Positions 1-8,218 of a stretch of 64,000 nt of DNA are shown one piece after another. The position numbers were made by a program, and so were the translations under genes. The number at the start of each line of letters is the position of its first letter. Within the stretch, counting starts at the first letter, position 1. Source of the DNA: Enorma sp964624825 (GTDB lineage Bacteria > Actinomycetota > Coriobacteriia > Coriobacteriales > Coriobacteriaceae); contig CAZUYD010000003.1 in NCBI GenBank assembly GCA_964624825.1, forward strand, positions 1-64,000, given 5' to 3'. The notes beneath the pieces were generated by a model, which did not search any database, was not told the origin of the DNA, and worked only from the letters and a program-made list of their open reading frames with translations.

Positions 1-477
1 GGGGCAGGTCAAACCTGCAGAAGCGGCCGGCGACCCACCACCCGATGGGCTCCCCCCATTCGAGCCAAGCGAAGAAGCCGCGCTCGACGCAGCCCGAATC
101 TCTTCCATCGACTTGCCGCAACCAGAGCAAAAGAGATCGCTCGCACTGATTCGAGAATGGCAGAACGGACAGTCAACAAGGGTGGCGGCTTGGGTAGATT
201 CAGCCGTCTGACGTTCGATCTCATCAAGCTGTGCCTGGATGGAAACCCGCTCGGCATCGATCTGCGCGATGCCGTCGAACAACTGCTCGCGACCCTCCCG
301 GAACTCGGGAACATCTTTCATGGTCTCGTAAAGACTTGCTCCCAATTGGGCAGCGAGCTGTTGACGACGCTTCATCGCATCGCTCAGCTGCCCTTTCAGC
401 TTCATCGCCTCAACACTGCGGTTTGCGCCGGCGACGCCGCGATTCAACTTGCTCTGAACGTCATCGATAAAGCCCAT
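1..477 (-). CDS. Zinc-ribbon protein with N-terminal helical region (3' end outside window)
   Basis: An open frame runs from ATG at 477 leftward to the window edge without a stop (159 codons seen). GGAAGGTG precedes the ATG by a good distance. The first ~95 residues are charged and look helical or coiled-coil, with many Gln, Lys, Arg and Glu. They are followed by a CPFC...CSGC pair, a typical four-cysteine zinc ribbon, and then a Ser/Gly-rich linker that continues past the edge. Small actinobacterial and firmicute proteins with this build are usually annotated only as zinc-ribbon domain-containing proteins, so I assign no function. It lies about 100 bp downstream of the NYN-domain gene on the same strand and could share its transcript. 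Confidence 0.75.
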   Translation of the reverse strand, partial: MGFIDDVQSKLNRGVAGANRSVEAMKLKGQLSDAMKRRQQLAAQLGASLYETMKDVPEFREGREQLFDGIAQIDAERVSIQAQLDEIERQTAESTQAATLVDCPFCHSRISASDLFCSGCGKSMEEIRAASSAASSLGSNGGSPSGGGSPAASAGLTCP

Positions 478-576
478 GATTCACCTTCCATGCTCAAGCG
501 TGGTGGTGACGACAGCCGTAGCGTCACACTCTGTGCAAACTATACCATGAGACAGCTGACCGGTGCCGAACGGGCG

Positions 577-1569
577 CTATGATTCCCGTATACGCAGGTA
601 AATCGCGCGCGCACCGGCAGTGTTCGCGCGCTCCTCAAACTCGTAGACGCCCATCGACTCGAGGAAGGGGCTGAGCTTGCGATATCCGTAGTTGCGCACG
701 TCGAAATCGGACAAGCGCTTCGGCAGCTCGCTTCCCAGCGTGCCCAAAAAGACCCAGCCCTCCTCATCGGAAAACTGATCGACAATCGCATCGATCGCTC
801 CGCGGATGCGCTTCATATGCCGCATGCTCGTCGCCTTGCTGAGCTCGCCAAACTCAACGGCATCAGAATTGGCGATATCGGCAGCAGCCAGCTCGCCGCC
901 CATATCACCCGGCGCGCGCTTAACCCGTTCCGGTTCCTTTTCAGCGAGGGGTTGAGGCTTTTCGGTGGTTGCGCTCTTCTCCTTGGCCTTCTTCGTCCCT
1001 CCCGCATGCGTCGTCTCTTTTATTGCTTTCTTACCGGACTGGCCTTTAACCGTCTTCTTCTTGGAGGGCACATCTGGTTCAGAGGTATCAACGGCGTCAG
1101 CCGAATCCTCAGTTCGCTGAGCGGCGTATAGCAGGTCGAGGTACTTGAACTGGTTGCAGGCCGAAATAAACGGCTCGGGCGTTTTTTGCTCGCCCATACC
1201 GATTACCTGCATGCCGCTTTCGCGCAGGCGCGCCACGAGCCGCGTGAAGTCGGAGTCTGAGCTCACAATGGCGAACCCATCAACGTGACCCGAGTACAGG
1301 ATGTCCATAGCGTCGATGATCATCGCAGAATCCGTGGAACTCTTACCATAGGTGTAGCTGTACTGCTGAATGGGAATGATCGAGTTCTCGAGCAGACAGC
1401 TCTTCCATGAAGCGAGGCGCTGGCTCGTCCAATCGCCGTAGATGCGCTTATACGTGGCAACGCCCGCGTTTGAAACCTCGTTAAGAATAATCGAAATGTA
1501 TTTATCCGAGATGTTATCTGCATCGATGAGGATGGCGAACCGCGGATCTCGTTCAGAATATGCTGCCAT
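577..1569 (-). CDS. NYN-domain protein with C-terminal OST-HTH/LOTUS-like domain
   Basis: The 330-residue protein starts at ATG 1569, preceded by GGAGAGGGCTCA; an in-frame start 39 bp upstream has no such site. Residues ~10-150 match the NYN (PIN-like) nuclease fold: ILIDADN near 14-19, a central Asp80, and the SSDSDF acidic motif at 103-108. These acidic residues normally bind a metal for RNA cleavage. Residues ~160-235 are a Lys/Glu/Thr-rich linker. The C-terminal ~80 residues resemble the OST-HTH/LOTUS domain, an RNA-binding winged helix often fused to NYN in bacteria. The expected role is RNA cleavage or RNA metabolism in the cytoplasm; the target is unknown. Confidence 0.85.
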   Translation of the reverse strand: MAAYSERDPRFAILIDADNISDKYISIILNEVSNAGVATYKRIYGDWTSQRLASWKSCLLENSIIPIQQYSYTYGKSSTDSAMIIDAMDILYSGHVDGFAIVSSDSDFTRLVARLRESGMQVIGMGEQKTPEPFISACNQFKYLDLLYAAQRTEDSADAVDTSEPDVPSKKKTVKGQSGKKAIKETTHAGGTKKAKEKSATTEKPQPLAEKEPERVKRAPGDMGGELAAADIANSDAVEFGELSKATSMRHMKRIRGAIDAIVDQFSDEEGWVFLGTLGSELPKRLSDFDVRNYGYRKLSPFLESMGVYEFEERANTAGARAIYLRIRES

Positions 1570-1827
1570 TGAGCCCTCTCCATACTGGTTAATTACTACG
1601 GTGCGCAATCAGCCGCCCTTTCCTCAGCATGTTATTCACAACCGTTTGGTTAAAGAGCGGCTATCGCGCACGCCGTCGCTGGCACATCTCAAAAGATATC
1701 CATTTCCAAGCATATCATGCAACGACGCTACAAACTGAATGCAAGACTTTTCCGCTCTGGTCGCACGGTAAGCGTAAGGAAGAAGCTATCCCCCGTTATA
1801 ACCCCTCGCCTTGTCGCTGAAAACGGC

Positions 1828-2058
1828 TCAAACAAGGGCTCTTCCATCCAGGTAAACGGAAAGGTGGTGGTGTACTTCAGTATCTGTTTTAATGCTAAAT
1901 GAGGTTCCTGTGTCTTCTACATAGGCAAACAGGCTCTCGTCTACAAAATACGACTGATCGCGCGAGCTTGGAACAACCTGCCACATGTAGCCATCAAAAC
2001 CACCCTCGGTATTCCCTTCGTTTTTTATCGTCATGGTAAAACTATAACTACTATCCAC
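1828..2058 (-). pseudogene. Short frame, possible C-terminal remnant of a larger secreted protein
   Basis: This 76-residue frame begins with GTG only one base after a GGGAGG sequence, too close for a normal ribosome binding site, so the start is doubtful. The peptide reads as protein-like: alternating hydrophobic and polar stretches such as TMTIKNEGNTEGGF and DTGTSFSIKT resemble a beta-sandwich from an extracellular lipoprotein. I recognise no family. It may be the tail of a gene whose front was lost; the dispersed repeat lies about 230 bp upstream of its start. Confidence 0.3.
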
Positions 2059-2288
2059 GCCTCCCTAATCAAATGGCTCACGTATCGCGCATGATATTGG
2101 CTGGTGAAGCGGATGTTCGACCCCATCCAAAAGGTCATGATGTCAGATAGCGATACTATGCGAAGCTATAAAATACATCAACGATGACGACTGCGGCCCA
2201 TTACTGCCCACAGAATGAATTGCCTCCCGCACATCGGCGCAGCAGGTCGTCGGCTGCCGCACAGGATGCTGCCGACACCTGAATTTCC

Positions 2289-2477
2289 CGTGTTTCATAT
2301 GTTTCATGCATCCGTTTCTCGAGTTTGGCGACACTTTTCGCGTCCTTGTCGAGTATAGCGGACGTTGTCGCAAAAGATTCCGCAGGTACAGGGCCTACCA
2401 ATCTTCCGACTTCTTTCGAAAACTCCAAAAAGTGTCGCCAAACTTGAAAAGTGATCGCTACAACCCCATGAAACACG
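2289..2477 (+). repeat. 189-bp structured intergenic element, copy A
   Basis: The outer ends are CGTGTTTCAT and CATGAAACACG. Inside them, TTTGGCGACACTTTT on the left pairs with AAAAGTGTCGCCAAA on the right (within 2321-2338 and 2427-2453). A further internal hairpin is formed by GTCG/CGAC (2367-2370 with 2407-2410) and AAGATT/AATCTT (2374-2379 with 2400-2405). Its loop holds GCAGGTACAGGGC (2382-2394), which copies at 15816 and 59335 share apart from the first base. All three copies are in the same orientation and all are intergenic. No coding capacity is apparent. Confidence 0.85.
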
Positions 2478-2569
2478 CCGTAATGCCTAAGAGCCCACTT
2501 CTCCAGCTCAACTGAACGATCATCTTGCTGAAAAACGCCTCGTGTCTTATAGCCCTGAATAGAATAGAA

Positions 2570-2593
2570 AAGGCTCGCCGACAAGCGAGCCTT
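2570..2593 (-). terminator. Intrinsic terminator of ftsH
   Basis: AAGGCTCGC and GCGAGCCTT form a perfect 9-bp stem with a 6-nt loop. On the minus strand it is followed by a T-rich run. It sits 46 bp beyond the ftsH stop. Confidence 0.85.
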
Positions 2594-2639
2594 CAAATAA
2601 AGGGCAATGCAGCTATTCAACCAGCCTTGGAAACAAATC

Positions 2640-4544
2640 TCATGCCTGCGCCTTCTGCGGCATGAGCGGATTCTCGCGCTTAAGAAGCGTCATGAACTCG
2701 TCGCCGGTGATGGTCTCTTTCTTGTAAAGATAGCGTGCAAGCTCGTGCAGCTTGAACTTGTTTTCCTTCAGAATCTGGAGCGCGCGGGTGTGAGCGTTCT
2801 CGATGAGCTTGCGCACGTCCTCATCCACGCGCTCTGCGGTGCCGGGAGCGCAGGTGAGCGAGGTATCTTGGCTGAGGTAGGCGTTCTGCACGGTACCAAG
2901 CGACATCATGCCGAATTCATCGGACATGCCGAAGCGCGTGATCATGTTGCGTGCGAGCTTCGTGGCCTGCTCGATGTCGTTCGCAGCACCGGTGGTCATC
3001 TCGCCAAAGATAAGCTCCTCGGCTGCGCGTCCACCGCAGTACACCGCAAGCTTATCGAGCGCTTCCTGCTTGGTGGTGAGGAATTTCTCATCCTCTTCCA
3101 CCTGCATGGTGTAACCCAACGCGCCCGACGTGCGCGGCACGATGGTAATCTTCGTGACCGGTGCACCATCCTTCATGTTCGCCGCGACAATGGCATGGCC
3201 GATTTCGTGGTACGAGACGACCTGCTTCTCGTGGTCGGAGAGCACCGTGGACTTGCGCTGCTGACCAGCAATGACGACCTCGACCGACTCCTCGAAATCC
3301 TCCTGCGTGGCGCGGTTGCGGCCTTGGCGCACGGCGCGGAGCGCGCCTTCGTTGATGATGTTCGCAAGGTCTGCACCCGATGCGCCGGGCGTGGCGCGAG
3401 CGATGGCCGAAAGGTCAACGGGTGGCTGGATCTTCACGTCCTTGGCATGGAGTTCGAGGATGGACTTGCGACCGGCGAGATCGGGCAATTCGACCGGAAT
3501 GCGCCGGTCGAAACGACCGGGGCGCAGCAGCGCCGGATCAAGCGAGTCGGGGCGGTTCGTGGCGGCAAGCACCACGATGCCCTTATGGTTATCGAAACCA
3601 TCCATCTCCGTGAGAAGCTGGTTCAACGTCTGCTCACGCTCATCGTTCGTGGAGAGCCCCTGGTCGCGCCGCTTACCCACCGCGTCGATCTCATCGATGA
3701 ACACGATGCAGGGCGCCTTCTCATTCGCCTGCTTAAAGAGGTCGCGAACCTTGGCGGCACCGCGTCCTACGAACATCTCGACGAACTCGGAGCCCGAAAT
3801 GCTGAAGAAGGGCACGCCCGCCTCACCGGCAACCGCCTTCGCGAGCAACGTCTTACCGGTGCCTGGAGGGCCAACGAGCAGGGCTCCGCGCGGCAGGCGC
3901 GCACCGATCTCCTCGTAGCGCTTAGGATTCTCCAGGAAATCGACAACCTCCTTCAAGGATTCCTTGGCCTCCTCTTGACCGGCAACATCTTTGAAGGTAA
4001 CGCCGACATCCTTCGAAGCTACGATGCGCGCACCACTCTTACCGAGACCGCCGCCCATGCCGCCGCCAAAGCCACCGCTTCCGAAATTCATCGAAGGGCC
4101 ATCGTCGCCCATCGCCTTTTTCATGCGACGGTTGAGCCACCATCCGATGAGGAAGAAGATCGCAAACGGCAAGAAGAGCGTCAGCAGATAATACGCCCAG
4201 ATGTTCGAATCGGTATCTGGGATAACGACGTCCAGCGTAGCGCCCGCCTCGACGATACGGTTCGTCAAATCAGAGTCGTTCGGCATGACGGTGCACTCGT
4301 ATGCGACGTTATCATCCCCATCCTTCAGGGTGTAGAGAGCGCTGTAGTCCCCTTCGGTGTACTGCACCGACTCGACCTTCTTGTCCTCCAGGTCCTCGAG
4401 GAACTGACTGTAGGACACTTCGCTCACCTGGACCTGCTGCGTTAAGTTAGGAAACAGCAGGGTGTTCAGAACCAGATAAACGATCACCGCGATGAGCACG
4501 TAGAGGATCATGTTTCGTCTACGTTTATGGTCATCCATCTCCAT
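2640..4544 (-). CDS. ftsH: ATP-dependent zinc metalloprotease FtsH
   Basis: This membrane-anchored AAA+ protease degrades unassembled or damaged membrane proteins and some regulatory proteins. Two membrane segments (about 12-31 and 117-137) flank a ~85-residue extracytoplasmic part. A Gly-rich stretch follows, then the AAA domain with Walker A GPPGTGKT (225-232), Walker B VFIDEID (281-287) and the second region of homology (NRPD...RPGRFDR). The zinc site is HEIGH at 446-450, with a later Asp in TGAANDIEQAT as third ligand. The length of 634 residues is normal. Start 4544 is supported by AGGAG eight bases upstream. It is a single-gene unit with its own terminator. Confidence 0.98.
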   Translation of the reverse strand: MEMDDHKRRRNMILYVLIAVIVYLVLNTLLFPNLTQQVQVSEVSYSQFLEDLEDKKVESVQYTEGDYSALYTLKDGDDNVAYECTVMPNDSDLTNRIVEAGATLDVVIPDTDSNIWAYYLLTLFLPFAIFFLIGWWLNRRMKKAMGDDGPSMNFGSGGFGGGMGGGLGKSGARIVASKDVGVTFKDVAGQEEAKESLKEVVDFLENPKRYEEIGARLPRGALLVGPPGTGKTLLAKAVAGEAGVPFFSISGSEFVEMFVGRGAAKVRDLFKQANEKAPCIVFIDEIDAVGKRRDQGLSTNDEREQTLNQLLTEMDGFDNHKGIVVLAATNRPDSLDPALLRPGRFDRRIPVELPDLAGRKSILELHAKDVKIQPPVDLSAIARATPGASGADLANIINEGALRAVRQGRNRATQEDFEESVEVVIAGQQRKSTVLSDHEKQVVSYHEIGHAIVAANMKDGAPVTKITIVPRTSGALGYTMQVEEDEKFLTTKQEALDKLAVYCGGRAAEELIFGEMTTGAANDIEQATKLARNMITRFGMSDEFGMMSLGTVQNAYLSQDTSLTCAPGTAERVDEDVRKLIENAHTRALQILKENKFKLHELARYLYKKETITGDEFMTLLKRENPLMPQKAQA

Positions 4545-4800
4545 ATAGGGGTCTCCTGTCTAGCATTGTGCAATGTTACTAAGATACCCAGCAGAGACCT
4601 GTGTAGACACGCGCTTTCACAAAGCGCGTGCGCAGCGCCATGATGAACGCATGGCTTGGGAGAAAACCTGAGAGTCGTTATGGGAAGACGCGCCGCCTGC
4701 CACGAGAGAACCGCCGGGAGTGCCCATGCGCCTGTGCATGCCTTTAGGACATGCAATCCGCGCAGACCATCTCCTATTGACGTGAGATAAAAACCCGCAG

Positions 4801-5169
4801 TTAGCGCGTGGGAATGACTTCAACCCAGAAGCCATCAGGATCTGCCACGAAATAGAGGCCCAACCCCTCGTTCTCGTAGCAGATGCAGCCCATCTCCGCA
4901 TGCCGCGCGTGCGCCGCCTCGATATCGTCTACAAAAAACGCCAGGTGAATGTCGCCGCCGCCGTTGTCATACGGTTCGGTGCGGCCCTCGTTCCATGTGA
5001 GCTCAAGCTGATGATCGGAGGCATCGTTTTCCAAAAACACGATCTTCCACGAGCCATCCTCGGGACCTATCTCGCGCACTGGCTTCAAGCCAAACGCCTG
5101 CTCATAGAAGGAGAGCGATGCATCGAGGTCGAGCACGTGAATCTCAGTGTGAGCCATCTTGAACTGCAT
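4801..5169 (-). CDS. VOC/glyoxalase I-family protein (lactoylglutathione lyase-like)
   Basis: The 122-residue protein has the two beta-alpha-beta-beta-beta modules of the vicinal-oxygen-chelate fold. Residues usual for glyoxalase I-type metal binding are visible: His near 7-11 (AHTEIHV), Glu55 in LELTWN, His74 in DIHLAF and Glu117 near the end (FWVEVIP). This pattern fits lactoylglutathione lyase or a relative using another thiol; coriobacteria may lack glutathione, so the substrate is uncertain. ATG 5169 is preceded by GGGAGGTC. It lies 82 bp downstream of the rRNA methyltransferase gene on the same strand and may be transcribed with it. Confidence 0.85.
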   Translation of the reverse strand: MQFKMAHTEIHVLDLDASLSFYEQAFGLKPVREIGPEDGSWKIVFLENDASDHQLELTWNEGRTEPYDNGGGDIHLAFFVDDIEAAHARHAEMGCICYENEGLGLYFVADPDGFWVEVIPTR

Positions 5170-5251
5170 AAAGACCTCCCGTCATCTGGCTGCGCGCTAC
5201 ATCACACAATATCTGAACGGAAGCTGCATGCGCGCAAGAATGCACAAGTGC

Positions 5252-6160
5252 CTACGAAAAGAACCCGCGATGATAGCGATACGCGTTCGATGCGTGCGGA
5301 CAAAGCTGCCAGAATGCCACCGCAGACGCCGCCGCGACGTTGAGCGAATCGACACCATGCGCCATGGGGATGCGCACCGTGCAATCGCAACCGTCGAGGG
5401 TGCGCGCCGTAAGTCCAGATCCTTCGGTTCCCAGGAACAACGCCAACCGATCAAAGCGCGCGAGCCGCGGATCATCGAGCGAGATCGAGTCGTCGGCAAG
5501 CGCCATCGCCGCACAGGTAAACCCGGCATCATGCAGAACGGCGAGGCCGTCGGTCGGCCAGGTGCGCGCGTCGCTGCCAATGCGCGTCCAGGGCACTTGG
5601 AAGACCGTTCCCATAGAAACGCGCACCGCGCGCCGATAGAGCGGGTCGCAGGAGGTGGGGCTCACAAGCACGCCGTCAACGTTGAGCGCCGCGGCGCTTC
5701 GAAAGATAGCTCCCACATTGGTGTGGTCAACGATACCCTCGAGTACGCACATGCGTACCGGCCGAGAAGCGGTGCGCGAACATATACGGTATAGAAACTC
5801 ACGCGCTTCGAGCAATTTCGGTCTGCGAAACGCCGCCAAGGCGCCGCGGGTCACCGCGAACCCCGTAAGCGTCTCCATGAGCTCCATGGGCGCTACGAAC
5901 ACCGGGATCTCATCGTCTGGATGCGCCGCGGCTATTTGCTCGAATAAAGGTTGCAGCTGCCCGAGCCAGCGCTCGCCGAGCAGGAAGCTGATCGGCGTGA
6001 GGCCTGCGTTAACCGCACGCTCAATCACCTTCGCGCTTTCTGCGATGAAGATTCCCTTTTCTGGTTCGAGGACGCAGCGCAGCTCGCGCTCGGTAAGACG
6101 CGTGTACGCATCGAGGCGCTCGTCATTGAGCGCGCTGATGTGGATAACCTGACAGCCCAT
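5252..6160 (-). CDS. TrmH/SpoU-family RNA 2'-O-methyltransferase
   Basis: The 302-residue protein has an N-terminal substrate-binding part and a C-terminal SPOUT (trefoil knot) methyltransferase domain. The SPOUT motifs are clear: motif 1 around VDHTNVGAIFRSAAAL, motif 2 LALFLGTEGSGL, and motif 3 IPMAHGVDSLNVAAA, which bind S-adenosylmethionine. The likely reaction is 2'-O-methylation of a tRNA or rRNA ribose; the target cannot be read from sequence. Its ATG lies three bases after the folA stop without its own strong ribosome site, which suggests translational coupling within a thyA-folA-trmH operon. Confidence 0.92.
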   Translation of the reverse strand: MGCQVIHISALNDERLDAYTRLTERELRCVLEPEKGIFIAESAKVIERAVNAGLTPISFLLGERWLGQLQPLFEQIAAAHPDDEIPVFVAPMELMETLTGFAVTRGALAAFRRPKLLEAREFLYRICSRTASRPVRMCVLEGIVDHTNVGAIFRSAAALNVDGVLVSPTSCDPLYRRAVRVSMGTVFQVPWTRIGSDARTWPTDGLAVLHDAGFTCAAMALADDSISLDDPRLARFDRLALFLGTEGSGLTARTLDGCDCTVRIPMAHGVDSLNVAAASAVAFWQLCPHASNAYRYHRGFFS

Positions 6161-6163
6161 ATT

Positions 6164-6862
6164 TTAGCCAACCGTGTATTCAACTGCTGCAGAAACCGAG
6201 CCTCTCGCGCCCCGAGCGTGAACGACGCCGAACGCATGCGCATCCGAATCGCCAGAGCGCGCCCCCGCATTCGCCAGGCCCGCGGGCGCCTCATCGACAT
6301 CCGCCACTCCCGCACCCGCAGCCTCCGCGCTCATCGCATGGTTTTCGCGCGTGGTGCGCGTATAGGTCACGAACTCATACACCACGCCTTCGTCGCCCTC
6401 GCCCGGCTGGATCTCATGCCCGTCATCGGTGCTCGCAATCGTCCAGGCATCATCTTCGTCGAGATTCGGGAAGAACGTGTCTGCGCAGCGCACGCAATGG
6501 TTCTTGGTCACAACTGCATAAGCGCAGCATGGTAAAAACTGGCGATACACCTCGGCGCCGCCTATGACCCACGCCTGCTCGTTCGGGGCAATCGCGGCCA
6601 ACGCATCCTCAACGGAATGCACAACCTCGACGCCGGCGCGCGCAAAGGACGCGTCACGCGTAAGCACGATGTTCCTACGATCGGCGAGCGGCCGACCGCC
6701 CGGAAAGCTGTCCAGGGTCTTGCGCCCCATGATCACCGTGTGACCCTTGGTGCAGCGAACGAAATGTCGCATATCGGCGCGATTCTCGACGATCATGCCT
6801 CCATTGCTCCCGATGCCCCAGTCATCGCATACCGCGACGATTGCGGAAAGGTTCCCCATCAT
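6164..6862 (-). CDS. folA: Dihydrofolate reductase with C-terminal extension
   Basis: DHFR reduces dihydrofolate to tetrahydrofolate with NADPH, regenerating folate oxidised by the adjacent ThyA. The catalytic region (residues ~1-169) shows WGIGSNGG, the active-site acid in ADMRHF, VIMGRKT, LADRRNIVLTR and WVIGGAEVYRQF. Start 6862 is chosen because GAAGGG precedes it by seven bases; 6868 and 6859 are close alternatives. About 63 residues beyond the normal DHFR end are Ala/Gly/Asp-rich with no recognised domain, an unusual tail. It lies between thyA and the rRNA methyltransferase on the same strand. Confidence 0.95.
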   Translation of the reverse strand: MMGNLSAIVAVCDDWGIGSNGGMIVENRADMRHFVRCTKGHTVIMGRKTLDSFPGGRPLADRRNIVLTRDASFARAGVEVVHSVEDALAAIAPNEQAWVIGGAEVYRQFLPCCAYAVVTKNHCVRCADTFFPNLDEDDAWTIASTDDGHEIQPGEGDEGVVYEFVTYTRTTRENHAMSAEAAGAGVADVDEAPAGLANAGARSGDSDAHAFGVVHARGARGSVSAAVEYTVG

Positions 6863-7006
6863 GAGCATCCCTTCGGTTCGAATACTCCGCACACGCGCGC
6901 CGAGCCGGCGTTGCCGTGCCACGATACCAACACCATGAGGCGTGCCGCCTCAGCAGCCTGCAACTCCAAGCGATGGGCCCGCGGCTGCCGCCATGAAGCG
7001 ACCTCG

Positions 7007-7855
7007 CTACACGGCGATTGGAATATTCGTCACTTGTGCGCCATATTGATAGTTCTCGACGATCAGATCATCGGTCGTGAAGTCGTAAAAATCGGTGATG
7101 TCGGGGTTCAAGCGCACGGAAGGCGCCGGATACTGCGGCCTGCTCATGAGCTCGCGCACGATACCCACATGGCGGTCGTAGATATGCGCGTCAGAAATCA
7201 CATGCAGCAACTCGCCCGCCACCATGCCAACAGACTGCGCCACCATCATAAGCAAGATGGCATACTGGCACACATTCCAGTTGTTTGCCGCAAGGATATC
7301 CTGGCTGCGCTGCATAAGCAGCATGTTGAGTGTCGGCTTCTCATCGTCTGGCGCATGCGTGACGTTATAGGTCACGCTATAGGCGCACGGATATAGATGC
7401 ATTTCCGAAAGGTCGGCAAACGTGTACATATTCGTCATGATGCGGCGTGAGTAGGGCGTGTGCGTAAGGTCGTACAGCACGCGATCCATCTGATCGAAAT
7501 CGCCCTCGGGATAATGCGACTTCTGAGCGATCTGGTACCCATATGCTTTGCCGATCGATCCCGTCTCGTCTGCCCACTCATCCCAAATATGCGAGTGCAA
7601 GTCGTTGATATTATTCGATTTGCGCTGGTAGATCCAGAGAACCTCGTCCATAGCAGACTTGAGCGCCGTGCGACGCAGGGTAAGCGCCGGGAACTCCTCG
7701 CGCAGATCGTAGCGCGCGGTCACACCGAAGTTCTTAATGGTATATGCCGGCGTTCCGTCTTCCCAACGGGGGCGCACCTTCTCGCCCTCGGTAGTTGTTC
7801 CATGATCCAAAATGTCGGAACACATCTTCACGAATTGCTGGTCTGCCTTGCTCAC
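7007..7855 (-). CDS. thyA: Thymidylate synthase (B. subtilis ThyA type)
   Basis: It converts dUMP and methylene-tetrahydrofolate to dTMP and dihydrofolate. Start is GTG 7855, preceded by GGGAGGAGATTCC; longer in-frame starts upstream lack a ribosome site. The 282 residues show the catalytic Cys157 in LYPCAYSV, phosphate-binding SRR at 136-138, and QRSQDILAANNWN and HIYDRHV in the substrate region. The wording around the cysteine and the IWDEW...IGKAYGYQ segment follow the B. subtilis ThyA subgroup rather than the E. coli-like one. It heads the group thyA-folA-trmH, linking dTMP synthesis to folate recycling. Confidence 0.97.
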   Translation of the reverse strand: MSKADQQFVKMCSDILDHGTTTEGEKVRPRWEDGTPAYTIKNFGVTARYDLREEFPALTLRRTALKSAMDEVLWIYQRKSNNINDLHSHIWDEWADETGSIGKAYGYQIAQKSHYPEGDFDQMDRVLYDLTHTPYSRRIMTNMYTFADLSEMHLYPCAYSVTYNVTHAPDDEKPTLNMLLMQRSQDILAANNWNVCQYAILLMMVAQSVGMVAGELLHVISDAHIYDRHVGIVRELMSRPQYPAPSVRLNPDITDFYDFTTDDLIVENYQYGAQVTNIPIAV

Positions 7856-8218
7856 GGAATCTCCTCCCGCTCGGAATGCCAGGGGTTCAGTATATCCAAA
7901 TAGGAGAATGCCTTGGCCACATCTGCATGATGTCACAGGAATCCGAAGCATCACGTGGCCGATTCACGAGATTCAGGGAAAACAAGCGATTCCAGGTTGC
8001 GCGCGCTCTAACCGACACCATGGAGACAACCGTAAACGACATCGTGATTGCAGCTTTATGGCGTTGTGATAGACAACCAGTCTCAATTTGAAAACGGAGC
8101 GCGCGTCCGCATTGTCATCGCCTGTGAAGGCACCGCAACGCACCCATATCCATCACCCATACAACAAATAGGGAGCCCCACGAAATGGAGCCCCCTACCG
8201 CCTCGTCTGCAGACTCTG
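7856..8218. other. Intergenic region upstream of thyA and downstream of the PTS operon
   Basis: The stretch holds the ribosome site and presumed promoter of thyA and the end of the PTS operon with its hairpin at 8169-8197. I see no gene in the remainder. Confidence 0.55.
8169..8197 (-). terminator. Probable terminator of the PTS/glycyl-radical operon
   Basis: TAGGGAGCCCCA and TGGAGCCCCCTA form a 12-bp stem with two mismatches. On the minus strand, downstream of the IID gene, it is followed by a T-rich stretch (ATTTGTTG). Confidence 0.55.

Larger units (their letters stand above)
1570..2639. other. Gene-poor stretch between NYN gene and ftsH
   Basis: About 1.07 kb holds no convincing full-length gene. 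It contains a short frame that looks like a fragment (1828-2058), one copy of the 189-bp structured repeat (2289-2477), and the ftsH terminator (2570-2593). Nothing recognisable is seen in 1570-1827. Confidence 0.6.

Noticed and set aside
2607..4445. Long open frame on the plus strand opposite ftsH
   Set aside because: It mirrors a gene with unmistakable FtsH motifs; long antisense frames are expected from the codon bias of GC-rich genes.
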